Shown here: positions 24,815 through 34,642 of the stretch, piece by piece | How the letters are laid out: every line of letters begins with the position of its first letter | Position numbering within the stretch: the first letter of the stretch is position 1 | Program-made: the position numbers and the translations under genes | DNA from: Palsa-504 sp963806335 | GTDB lineage: Bacteria; Actinomycetota; Actinomycetes; Streptosporangiales; Streptosporangiaceae | Direction: 5' to 3' | Length of the DNA: 64,000 nucleotides | Assembly: GCA_963806335.1 (NCBI GenBank) | Contig: CAWDXO010000013.1 | Coordinates: forward strand, 434,001 to 498,000 | The notes under the pieces: model-generated | Told to the model about the DNA's origin: nothing | What the model saw: only the letters and a program-made list of their open reading frames with translations | Database searches by the model: none

Positions 24815-25627
24815 ATGGAGGAAACCGCCATGGGAGGCACCGCAACAGGTACTTCCAACGCCGATCAAGCAGAGGCGCCCAGACCTAAGGGACGGCCGGG
24901 CCGCAAGCCGAAGGGCAGCGTGCCGGTCATCATCCCCGACACGCCGGACCGGCCCGATCCGGATCACGTCCTGACCTGGCGGCAGCGTAAGGTGCTCCAG
25001 GTCATCCGGGAATCGGTACAGAAGCGCGGTTACCCGCCCTCAATGCGGGAGATCGGCGAAGCCGTCGGCCTGACCAGCACGTCGAGCGTCTCCTATCAGC
25101 TCAGCACATTGCAGAAGAAGGGATATCTGCACCGGGACGTGGGCCGGCCACGGACCGTCGAGGTGCGGCTGCCGGGCCACCCGGCCGTGCGGCCGGAGCC
25201 CGGCCGCGAGGAGGAGGCCGCCGACATTCCCGGCATCGATATCCCCTCGCAGGAGGCTATCTACGTGCCTCTGGTCGGGCGGATCGCCGCGGGCGGGCCG
25301 ATCCTGGCCGAGCAATCCGTGGAAGATGTCTTCCCGCTGCCCAGGCAGTTGGTCGGCGACGGCACGCTGTTCCTGCTCAAGGTGGCCGGCGACTCGATGA
25401 TGAACGCGGCCATCACCGACGGGGACTGGGTCGTGGTCCGGGAGCAGAAGGTGGCGGAGAACGGCGAGATCGTGGCGGCGATGCTCGACGGCGAGGCGAC
25501 CGTGAAGACGTTCAAGCAGAGCGACGGGCACGTCTGGCTGATCCCGCACAACCCGGCATACACGCCGATCCTCGGTGACGAGGCCACCATCCTCGGCCGC
25601 GTCGTCGCTGTGCTCCGCCGCATCTGA
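24815..25627 (+). CDS. lexA: LexA repressor
   Basis: SOS-response repressor that self-cleaves when stimulated by RecA. The winged-helix DNA-binding domain is WRQRKVLQVIRESVQKRGYP, then REIGEAVGLTSTSSVSYQLS. The S24 protease half has an Ala-Gly cleavage site in GRIAAGGPI, the nucleophile Ser in VAGDSMMNAAI and the general-base Lys in EATVKTF. The N-terminal 25 residues are a basic, Pro-rich extension. Two in-frame ATGs (24815 and 24830) each have a purine-rich site upstream, and I took the first. A LexA box lies at 24734-24749. It is convergent with leuS. Confidence 0.97.
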   Translation: MEETAMGGTATGTSNADQAEAPRPKGRPGRKPKGSVPVIIPDTPDRPDPDHVLTWRQRKVLQVIRESVQKRGYPPSMREIGEAVGLTSTSSVSYQLSTLQKKGYLHRDVGRPRTVEVRLPGHPAVRPEPGREEEAADIPGIDIPSQEAIYVPLVGRIAAGGPILAEQSVEDVFPLPRQLVGDGTLFLLKVAGDSMMNAAITDGDWVVVREQKVAENGEIVAAMLDGEATVKTFKQSDGHVWLIPHNPAYTPILGDEATILGRVVAVLRRI

Positions 25628-25674
25628 GCACGCGAATGCCGCAGCTGAGCACGCAGTGGTCGGGAGGTGCGGAG

Positions 25675-25702
25675 GCGTTCGAGCCCGCCTAGGGTCGAAC
25701 GC
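25675..25702. terminator. hairpin between convergent lexA and leuS
   Basis: GCGTTCGA-g-CCC (25675-25686) pairs with GGG-TCGAACGC (25692-25702), with a 5-nt loop and one bulged base. It has no T run, so it is a candidate for bidirectional termination rather than a classic terminator. Confidence 0.45.
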
Positions 25703-25750
25703 GTCCGCCCCGATCAAGGTGCGCCATGGGCGCGGAGACGGCCACGGCGT

Positions 25751-28264
<2,514 letters not shown>

Positions 28265-28316
28265 TGTTTCCTCACCATTTGAATCGGTCCGGCCCCTCGG
28301 GGTGATGATCACCGGC

Positions 28317-28376
28317 AATGAAAACGCCCCTCGGCACGAGGGGCAGCCGCGTCAACGACGGCAGGTTGACGCGGCT
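28317..28376 (-). promoter_or_regulatory. double hairpin in the leuS leader (terminator or attenuator)
   Basis: On the minus strand a perfect 12-bp stem (AGCCGCGTCAAC at 28345-28356 with GTTGACGCGGCT at 28365-28376, 8-nt loop) is followed at once by an 8-bp stem (GCCCCTCG/CGAGGGGC, 3-nt loop) and TTTTCATT. This is a classic terminator. It lies 53 bp before leuS and about 225 bp after tmsB, so it could end the tms transcript or act as a conditional terminator for leuS. A second CGAGGGG downstream could pair with the terminator arm. No T-box core is recognisable. Confidence 0.6.
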
Positions 28377-28600
28377 AGCTAAGAAGCAGCCGGACGGCAC
28401 GCATGCGCAAAGGATAGCGCACCTGCCGGGTACCCGCCTGCCAGGTTCCGGCGGCCGCCGTGGGGTACCGCGCAGGCGTGCTGACGGGGCCATCCCGCGA
28501 CATCGGCGGGCGCGCTAAGGACGGGAGGGCCGGCGGTCCCGCCTACCGGCGGGGAGCAAGACGCTGCCGCGGACCGGAGAAGCCCCGTCCGTTCGGCAAA

Positions 28601-29878
28601 TTAACCCGTAAGAACCCGCGACGGCTCCCAGTCGGGCCGTAGCGGCATGCCCGATGTGCCGTCGGCGGCCAGCCGGACGGACAGCACCTGGTGCAGCTCG
28701 ATGTGGTTGCGGTCGAACCCGAGGCGGGAACCGGCCATGTACAGCCGCCACACCCGGGCGGTGCCCTGGCCGACTTCGGCGACCGCCTCGTCCCAGTGCG
28801 CGTCCAGGTTGGCGCCCCAGGCCGTCAGGGTCTTGGCGTAGTGCTCGCGCAGGTTCTCCTCGTGCCGCACCTCGAAACCGGTGTCGTGCATGAGGGAGAC
28901 CAGGTAGCCGGGTCCCTCGAGCTCGCCGTCGGGGAACACGTACCTGTTGATGAAGCCGGCCTTGCGGATCGGGGGCTCGAGGTTGTCCGGCCGGGTGATG
29001 CAGTGGTTCAGCAGCCGCCCGCCCGGCTTCAGCTTGCCGAACAGGAACGCGAAGTAGGACGGCAGGTTCGCCTTGCCGATGTGCTCGGTGAGCCCGATGG
29101 AGCTGACCGCGTCGAAGCCCGTTTCCGGCACGTCGCGGTAATCCATGTGCCGGACCTCAGCCAGCCCGGACAGCCCCTCCCGCTCGATCGCGGCCCGGGC
29201 CCAGGCGGCCTGCTCGGCGGACAGCGTGACCCCGAGCGCCTTGACGCCGTACTCCCGCGCGGCGTGCATCACCATGCCGCCCCAGCCGCAGCCGACGTCC
29301 AGCAGCCGCATGCCCTCACTCAGTCCGAGCTTGCGGGCGACCAGATCGAACTTATACGCCTGCGCCTCCTCCAGCGTCGCGTCCTGGTGCGGGTAGACCG
29401 CGCAGGTATACGCCATCGACGGCCCGAGCACCCACTCATAGAACCGGTTGGACACGTCGTAGTGATGGGAGATCGCATTAGCGTCGCGGCGCTTGGAGTG
29501 CCGCCGCCCGGCCCGCCAGCGGCGGTTCACGCTGACCTCCTGAGGCGGCGGCGGCATCCGGTGCACCAGCAGCTTGGGGCCGCCGAGGGCGCGCAGCAGC
29601 CGCAGCTTCTCCGCCGCGGTCATGCTGATGGACTGCGCCTTGGTCATCCTGGCCAGGGTGTCGTACATGTCACCGTCGACGTCGAGGTGCCCGGCCACGT
29701 ACGCGCGGGCCAGCCCGAGCGCGCCCGGCGCCTGGGCCAGGTAGGCCACCGCCACCGGTGAGCGGACCGTGACCTTCACCGGAGATCCGGCCGCCCCGGC
29801 GTGACTGCCGTCGTAGGCGACGAACTCTACCGGGGCATCGGGCCCCGCGAATGACTCGAACACCTCCGCCAGTGCCAT
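28601..29878 (-). CDS. tmsB: 10-methylstearate methyltransferase (CFA-synthase family), TmsB/BfaB-like
   Basis: SAM-dependent methyltransferase related to cyclopropane fatty-acid synthase. The SAM motif LLDVGCGWGGMVMHAAREYG lies near residue 195. The catalytic-region motifs SIGLTEHIGKANLPSYFAFL and LNHCITRP are intact. Members paired with an FAD oxidoreductase methylate oleoyl phospholipids to 10-methylene products, which become 10-methyl-branched fatty acids. The gene lies 31 bp after the FAD gene tmsA on the same strand, the diagnostic pair. ATG at 29878 follows AAAGGA; an upstream ATG at 29992 lacks a good site and extends into tmsA. The 425-residue length fits. The pathway call rests on the pairing; the enzyme fold is certain. 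Confidence 0.88.
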   Translation of the reverse strand: MALAEVFESFAGPDAPVEFVAYDGSHAGAAGSPVKVTVRSPVAVAYLAQAPGALGLARAYVAGHLDVDGDMYDTLARMTKAQSISMTAAEKLRLLRALGGPKLLVHRMPPPPQEVSVNRRWRAGRRHSKRRDANAISHHYDVSNRFYEWVLGPSMAYTCAVYPHQDATLEEAQAYKFDLVARKLGLSEGMRLLDVGCGWGGMVMHAAREYGVKALGVTLSAEQAAWARAAIEREGLSGLAEVRHMDYRDVPETGFDAVSSIGLTEHIGKANLPSYFAFLFGKLKPGGRLLNHCITRPDNLEPPIRKAGFINRYVFPDGELEGPGYLVSLMHDTGFEVRHEENLREHYAKTLTAWGANLDAHWDEAVAEVGQGTARVWRLYMAGSRLGFDRNHIELHQVLSVRLAADGTSGMPLRPDWEPSRVLTG

Positions 29879-29909
29879 ACTCGTGCGTTCCTTTCGCTCG
29901 TCCGACGCC

Positions 29910-31298
29910 TCAGCGTCCGCTGACACACTTTTCGTACAGGCCAAGCAGGCGCCCCCCGCCGTCATAGGCGCGCTTGAGCGCGCGGTAGGCATCGCCGTTG
30001 TAGCGCCGGTAAAAGTCGTCCTCGCTGTAGAACGACGTCGAATACAGCGATTTCTGCCCGTCCAGCTTGGCGACCTCGTCCTCGACGAGGCGGTTGTGGT
30101 AGCCGTCAGTCCGGCCGGCCGGCAGCGGAACGGTGCCCCAGAACCCGAAGTTCACGTACACCTCACCGGGCTTCAGCGGGTACAGGGACCAGACGCGCTC
30201 GTCGCGCAGCCGCAGCGGGCACATCCACACCGGACTCATTCCCACATTTTCCTGGAAAAATCGTAGGAACTCGGCCCCACGTTCGACCGGGATCTCCACG
30301 TCCTGGACGACGAACTCCCGTGGGGGGTGTTCCCGCCTCGCGGTCATGATGTCGGTGAGACCATGGCGCCGGTCGAAGGCGACGAGCTTGCGGTACACGT
30401 CGCTGCGCCGGTAACGGCGCGGCCATAGCCTTCTGACCAGAGGTTTCTGCACGCCGAAGGGCCGGGAGCACCAGAACCAGTCGGTATCCCAGCGCCAGAG
30501 GTAGTCCCGGATGGTGAGGAAGTCTTCCTTGTCGCGCCTGATGGACTGGTAATAGACCTGCTGGCCGGTGTAGTCGCTGCGCCACGGCGCGACATCGCTG
30601 AACGCCGCCACGGTGAGATAGAGCTCGTCGGGCGCGAACGCCGTCCCGTCGACGAAATCCGCCCGGTGGCCCTGGAAGCTCCCCTCCGCGGCGATCTGGC
30701 CGACCGCCTCCATGCATGCTTCCGGGGACCCGAACCGGAAGTGGCGAAGGTGCACGAAACGCTTGACCGGTTCGAGTTCGATCGTCAGCGACAGGGTGTA
30801 GCCCAGCGTTCCGAAAGAGTTCGGGAAGCCGCGGAACAGGTCCGAGTACTCGTTGTCCTCGGTGGCCCGGATAACGCGGCCGTCACCGGTCAAGATCTCC
30901 ATCTCGGTCACCGACTCATGCGGCATCCCGCTGCGCAGGGAGCTGGACTCGATGCCCAGCCCGGTGACGGCGCCGCCGAGGGTTATCGTCTTGAGCTGGG
31001 GAACCACCAGCGGCATCAGCCCATGCCTGAGCGTCGCGTCGCACAGGTCCTCATAGGTCGTCATGCCGCCCACCCACGCGGTTCTGCGGTCCGGGTCGAC
31101 CCGCAGAACATGGCCGAACGCGGTGACGTCCAGGCCACGCGCGACCGCCTGGGCCTGCGGGTTCTTACGATCCCCCGCTTCGCGGAACCGGAACAGGTTG
31201 GAGGTGCGCTTGGCCAGCCGCACGGGCGCCCCCGGCGGCGAGGCCGCGTAGGCGTCACGCAGTTCAGCCACCGCGACCTCGTGCGCGTCGGCAGTCAT
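29910..31298 (-). CDS. tmsA: FAD-binding oxidoreductase, TmsA/BfaA-like (10-methylene reductase)
   Basis: FAD-dependent enzyme of the vanillyl-alcohol-oxidase/DHCR24-like fold. The FAD-binding region includes DPDRRTAWVGGMTTYEDLC and VVPQLKTITLGGAVTGLGIE; later DKEDFLTIRDYLWRWDTDWF is typical of this group. In 10-methylstearate synthesis it would reduce the 10-methylene intermediate made by TmsB. It is the first gene of the tmsA-tmsB pair, with GGAAGGA before the ATG. The 462 residues match TmsA homologues. Cytosolic or membrane-associated; no signal peptide. The gap upstream to the DUF4192 gene is about 155 bp. Confidence 0.85.
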   Translation of the reverse strand: MTADAHEVAVAELRDAYAASPPGAPVRLAKRTSNLFRFREAGDRKNPQAQAVARGLDVTAFGHVLRVDPDRRTAWVGGMTTYEDLCDATLRHGLMPLVVPQLKTITLGGAVTGLGIESSSLRSGMPHESVTEMEILTGDGRVIRATEDNEYSDLFRGFPNSFGTLGYTLSLTIELEPVKRFVHLRHFRFGSPEACMEAVGQIAAEGSFQGHRADFVDGTAFAPDELYLTVAAFSDVAPWRSDYTGQQVYYQSIRRDKEDFLTIRDYLWRWDTDWFWCSRPFGVQKPLVRRLWPRRYRRSDVYRKLVAFDRRHGLTDIMTARREHPPREFVVQDVEIPVERGAEFLRFFQENVGMSPVWMCPLRLRDERVWSLYPLKPGEVYVNFGFWGTVPLPAGRTDGYHNRLVEDEVAKLDGQKSLYSTSFYSEDDFYRRYNGDAYRALKRAYDGGGRLLGLYEKCVSGR

Positions 31299-31454
31299 GC
31301 GGCATCCTTCCGGTTAAGGGCGCTCCCCCATGGCGGAAACGGCCGGGGACGCATAAACAGGCACAATACAAACAGAGCTCGACAAACGTCTCGGGCAGTG
31401 TACTCGGAACGCCGGGCCTGTCTCATCACGGCTGACCTCGATCAGCCCCTGACC

Positions 31455-32681
31455 TCACAGTTCGTCGTCCGGGTCCATGTCGTGGACGTCGAGGTCCAGT
31501 TGGTGGTCGTAGCCGTCGTCCCGGCCGTCTTCGGCTTCGGCCTCGTCGTAGCTGGCCGCCACCTCCTCGGGGGTCATCGGCAGCCGGGCCAGCGACGGCG
31601 GCGCCCCCGCGGTGATCACCTGCCGGAGGAGCAGGGCCATCGAGTAACGGGGATCGTCGGCGAGGGCGCGGTCGAGCGCCACGTTCGCCAGCGCCCCGTC
31701 GCCGGACTGCCAGGCCACGAAGGCGAGCAGCGCCGCGGGCGCGGCCACGTATCCCGGCTGCGCCCGGCGGGTCACGTCGGTCCACAGCCGGCGGTGCGCG
31801 TCCAGGTGGGCGGGATCCATCCGGGCCCAGGCGTCATCCCTGACTCGCAGGTCCCGCAGCGTCACCGTCACCCACGCGACCTGATAGTCCGTGGCGTACC
31901 TGCCGCCGGCCCGGTAGGCGGCGATCATGGCGCCGACCTCGGCCAGCCCTTCGGTGGCGATCAGGTGGCGCACCGCGCCGCGGCGCGCGGACTTGCGGAC
32001 CTTGGCGAGCAGCTGGGTGACATGCCGCTCCGCCCGGCGGGTAGCCCGGCGCATCGACTCCGCCGTGATGCCGCCGAGCGGAGCCACGCGAGCGGCGACC
32101 GCGGCCCGGTCCGGCAGCACCTGCGGTCCGGCTGGCGCGCTCACCTCGAAGGGGACGCCCGCAGCCGGGCAGCACGCCTCGTCGCCGCATGCATAGGACC
32201 AGTAGCGGCCGCCCTCGACACGGAGGAATTCCCGCAGGTCGATCCGGGCCTTGCGGGCGGCGTCCCACACGGCGTCCGCCACCTGGTCGACCAGCGCCGC
32301 GGGACCGTAGCCGACCGCCACCGCGGTGGTCAGCCCCTGCGCGCCGATGACGCCGAGGGCGTGCGCGGCGATATCCGCCGCTACGCCCGCGCCGGGCGGA
32401 TCAGGCAGGTCATACCGGAGCGTGACCTTGACGGTGTGGCGAGGGGCCTCGGTCCCGATCAGCACAAGGCTGGCTTCTGGCCTGAAGCCGAGCAAGAGCG
32501 GGATGACCGCGAGCAGCGAGGCGGGCGAATCGGCCCGGAGCGGGGCGTGGCTGTCCGGCTGGGATGGCTGGGCGGGTGGGATCTGTGCGGCCCGGCGGGG
32601 CGGCGGGGTTTCGTCACCCGCGGTGAGGGTTTGTGTCATATCGTCAGCGTGCGGTTTCGGGGAATCACCCGCTCGGGTCAA
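31455..32681 (-). CDS. DUF4192 family protein
   Basis: The DUF4192 signature is clear: PASLLAVIPLLLGFRPEASL, then VLIGTEAPRHTVKVTLRYDL. These proteins are common in actinobacteria and have no known biochemical role. The N-terminal 45 residues are Pro/Thr-rich, and the C-terminal 25 are Asp/Glu-rich (EAEAEDGRDD), which may be a binding tail. I list the TTG at 32681 because AGGTG lies six bases upstream; an ATG at 32639 is a possible alternative without a visible site. The promoter region carries a pair of perfect DnaA boxes in inverted order. Confidence 0.8.
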   Translation of the reverse strand: MTRAGDSPKPHADDMTQTLTAGDETPPPRRAAQIPPAQPSQPDSHAPLRADSPASLLAVIPLLLGFRPEASLVLIGTEAPRHTVKVTLRYDLPDPPGAGVAADIAAHALGVIGAQGLTTAVAVGYGPAALVDQVADAVWDAARKARIDLREFLRVEGGRYWSYACGDEACCPAAGVPFEVSAPAGPQVLPDRAAVAARVAPLGGITAESMRRATRRAERHVTQLLAKVRKSARRGAVRHLIATEGLAEVGAMIAAYRAGGRYATDYQVAWVTVTLRDLRVRDDAWARMDPAHLDAHRRLWTDVTRRAQPGYVAAPAALLAFVAWQSGDGALANVALDRALADDPRYSMALLLRQVITAGAPPSLARLPMTPEEVAASYDEAEAEDGRDDGYDHQLDLDVHDMDPDDEL

Positions 32682-32688
32682 ATCAGCA

Positions 32689-32719
32689 CCTGTGGATAAC
32701 TCGGCACGTTATCCACAGG
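32689..32719. promoter_or_regulatory. inverted pair of consensus DnaA boxes / 12-bp inverted repeat
   Basis: TGTGGATAA (32691-32699) and TTATCCACA (32709-32717) are exact matches to the canonical DnaA box in opposite orientation. They lie within perfect 12-bp arms CCTGTGGATAAC and GTTATCCACAGG, with a 7-nt spacer. It lies 8 bp upstream of the DUF4192 start. It could be a DnaA-regulated operator or, in RNA, a hairpin in the 5' leader. Confidence 0.6.
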
Positions 32720-32915
32720 CCGACGGCGAGGTGTTGACAATCGACGCTAGTTGGGCGTGACCCGCTTTTGGCGGGATCGCACCTGGCCAACGTTAACCGA
32801 CTTTCTGTGCCACCCTCCCTGCAAAATGCGAGTCCGACCGGCTCCAACCTGTCACAGGCGTCGCACCGGCAGCTACTCTAACCTGGCGTGACGGAACACC
32901 CTTTCCATTGACAGG

Positions 32916-33005
32916 GATTTTCGTGGAGGATTTTGGCTTCGTGGAGAGTTTTGGGGATCCCAGTCCCTACAACTTTCCGTATAGCCAAAATCCTCCAAGA
33001 TCTTT
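32916..33005. repeat. 90-bp palindromic repeat element, copy 1
   Basis: Outer perfect inverted arms of 14 bp, GGAGGATTTTGGCT (32925-32938) and its complement (32983-32996), surround an imperfect inner palindrome with GGGA/TCCC at its core. The left end carries TTTTCGTGGA and the right end AAGATCTTT. Copy 2 at 45501-45590 has the same length and both end types in reversed order, so the element is inserted in inverse orientation. The 500-bp gap holding it contains no gene. Confidence 0.85.
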
Positions 33006-33046
33006 CAGCGCTTTTGAGTTGCGTGGGATTCCTGAGCGAAAGGGGA

Positions 33047-33125
33047 CCTGTGGTTTGGCTAAGCGCCATAAGAGGCCTGTGGTTTGGCTAAGCGCGAAAA
33101 GGGGGCTGTGACTGGCCAAGCGCGG
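33047..33125. repeat. 29-bp direct repeats, 3 copies (third degenerate)
   Basis: CCTGTGGTTTGGCTAAGCGC begins at 33047 and 33076, and a decayed version (CTGTGACTGGCCAAGCGC) at 33106; the period is 29 bp. It follows copy 1 of the palindromic element in the gap before mshC. Spacers are only about 9 bp, so it is not CRISPR. Confidence 0.8.
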
Positions 33126-33194
33126 TGAGAGCGGCAGGAGAGCTGAGCGCGCCGGTGCCGGGATCCGAGGAGCGGGCAGCGGAGCCCGGCCCGA

Positions 33195-34610
33195 TTACAG
33201 GTTGATTCCGAGCAGGGCGTCGACGGTCTGCTTGACCAGGCGGGCACCGGCCACGTCACGCGGAGTGAATCGCGTCGGCGGCTCGGCCAGCAGCGTATTG
33301 GCCCAGCGGTCGACGATAGCGAGCGCCCCGGGAGCGTCAAGATCGTCGCGCAGCCGCGCCCGCACGCCGGCCAGGACCTGCTCGGCCAGCCCGGGCGGCC
33401 TGGCGCCAGGTGCGCCGAACTCGGTCTCCCACCCCTCGGACTCGCCCTCGGCGGCCGGGTCTGGCTTGACCGCCTGGACGGCCTCGGGGATGACGGCCTC
33501 GGCGCGGGACAGCGCGGTGCGCCAGCGGGACAGCCGGGCCTGGGCGTCGCCGAGGACGGCGTCGGTCCACTCCCAGTCGGACCGGTAATGACGGGCCAGC
33601 AGCGCCATCCTGATGGCCATGGGATCCACGCCGTCCGCCAGGAGCCTGCTCACGAACACCAGGTTGCCCAGCGACTTGGACATCTTCTCGCCTTGATAGC
33701 TGACCAGGCCGGCGTGGGCATACACCCGGGCGAACACGCCTTCGGGAGCCAGCGCGACCCGGGCGTGTGAGGCGCTCATCTCGTGATGCGGGAACACCAG
33801 GTCAGAGCCGCCCGCCTGGACATCGAAGACCGGGCCGAGGTACTCGGTGGCGATCGCGGCGCACTCGACGTGCCAGCCGGGCCGGCCGCGCCCGAACGGC
33901 GAGTCCCAGGCCGGCTCGCCGGGCCGCTCGGCCCGCCAGACCAGGCAGTCAAGCGGGTCCTTCTTCCCCGGCCGGCCGGGATCGCCGCCGCGGTGCGCGG
34001 CGAGGTTGATCATCCGGGCCAGATCGAAGCCGGAGGGTGTACCGGGTCCGCAGAGCGCACCGAAGTGCGGGTCGGCCGCCCTCGCGAAGTACAGGTCCTC
34101 GTCGACGTCGTAGAGCGCGCCCCGGTCGGCCAGCAGGGCGCTGAAACGCTCGATGATCGGCAGCGCCTCGACCGCCCCGACCAGGTGGGTAGGCGGCAGG
34201 ACGCGGAGTAGCTCCATGTCCCGGCGGTACCGGTAGATCTCGCGATCAGCCAGCTCCCGCCAGTCCTCGCCGTCCCGGGCGGCCCGCTCGAGCAACGGAT
34301 CGTCGACGTCCGTCACGTTCTGCACGTAGATAACGGTGAACCGGCGCGGGGCCGAGGGCCCGGCGGCGCCGGGGGTCTCCGGGGTCTGCGGCGCGGCGTC
34401 CAGCCAGGCCCGGACGAGCAGGTCCCAGGCGGTATAGGTGGCGGCATGGCCGATGTGCGTCGCGTCGTAGGGGGTGATGCCGCAGGCGTACAGGGTGGCG
34501 ACCGGACCCGCGGCGGCCGGGACCAGCCGGCCGGTGGCCGTGTCGTGCAGGCGGGGCGCCGGACCACTCCCCGGAAGTACGGGGACATCCGCACGGCGCC
34601 AAGACTCCAT
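33195..34610 (-). CDS. mshC: cysteine:1-D-myo-inosityl 2-amino-2-deoxy-alpha-D-glucopyranoside ligase
   Basis: ATP-dependent ligase of mycothiol biosynthesis, joining Cys to GlcN-Ins. The fold is a shortened class I cysteinyl-tRNA synthetase with HIGH as ATHIGHAATYTAW and KMSKS as GEKMSKSLGNL. The N-terminus MESW...ADVPVLPGSGPAPRL is typical of MshC rather than CysS, and the anticodon-binding part is abbreviated. Zn ligands are likely in YACGITPYD and in the WHVECAAIA and FPHHEMSAS segments. ATG 34610 is used because homology starts there. It implies that the organism makes mycothiol, an actinobacterial hallmark. No other msh gene is present in the window. Confidence 0.93.
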   Translation of the reverse strand: MESWRRADVPVLPGSGPAPRLHDTATGRLVPAAAGPVATLYACGITPYDATHIGHAATYTAWDLLVRAWLDAAPQTPETPGAAGPSAPRRFTVIYVQNVTDVDDPLLERAARDGEDWRELADREIYRYRRDMELLRVLPPTHLVGAVEALPIIERFSALLADRGALYDVDEDLYFARAADPHFGALCGPGTPSGFDLARMINLAAHRGGDPGRPGKKDPLDCLVWRAERPGEPAWDSPFGRGRPGWHVECAAIATEYLGPVFDVQAGGSDLVFPHHEMSASHARVALAPEGVFARVYAHAGLVSYQGEKMSKSLGNLVFVSRLLADGVDPMAIRMALLARHYRSDWEWTDAVLGDAQARLSRWRTALSRAEAVIPEAVQAVKPDPAAEGESEGWETEFGAPGARPPGLAEQVLAGVRARLRDDLDAPGALAIVDRWANTLLAEPPTRFTPRDVAGARLVKQTVDALLGINL

Positions 34611-34642
34611 GTGCGTCAGGTTATCGCGTGGTCCGGACCGAG

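Noticed and set aside
28265..28600. T-box leader for leuS
   Set aside because: No T-box core sequence or specifier loop is recognisable; only the two hairpins are supported.
30666..32699. Open frame of 677 codons on plus over tmsA and DUF4192
   Set aside because: Shadow of two well-recognised minus-strand genes; no domain and no ribosome site.
33047..33125. Possible CRISPR array
   Set aside because: Repeats are separated by only about 9 bp, the third is decayed, and no cas gene is near.
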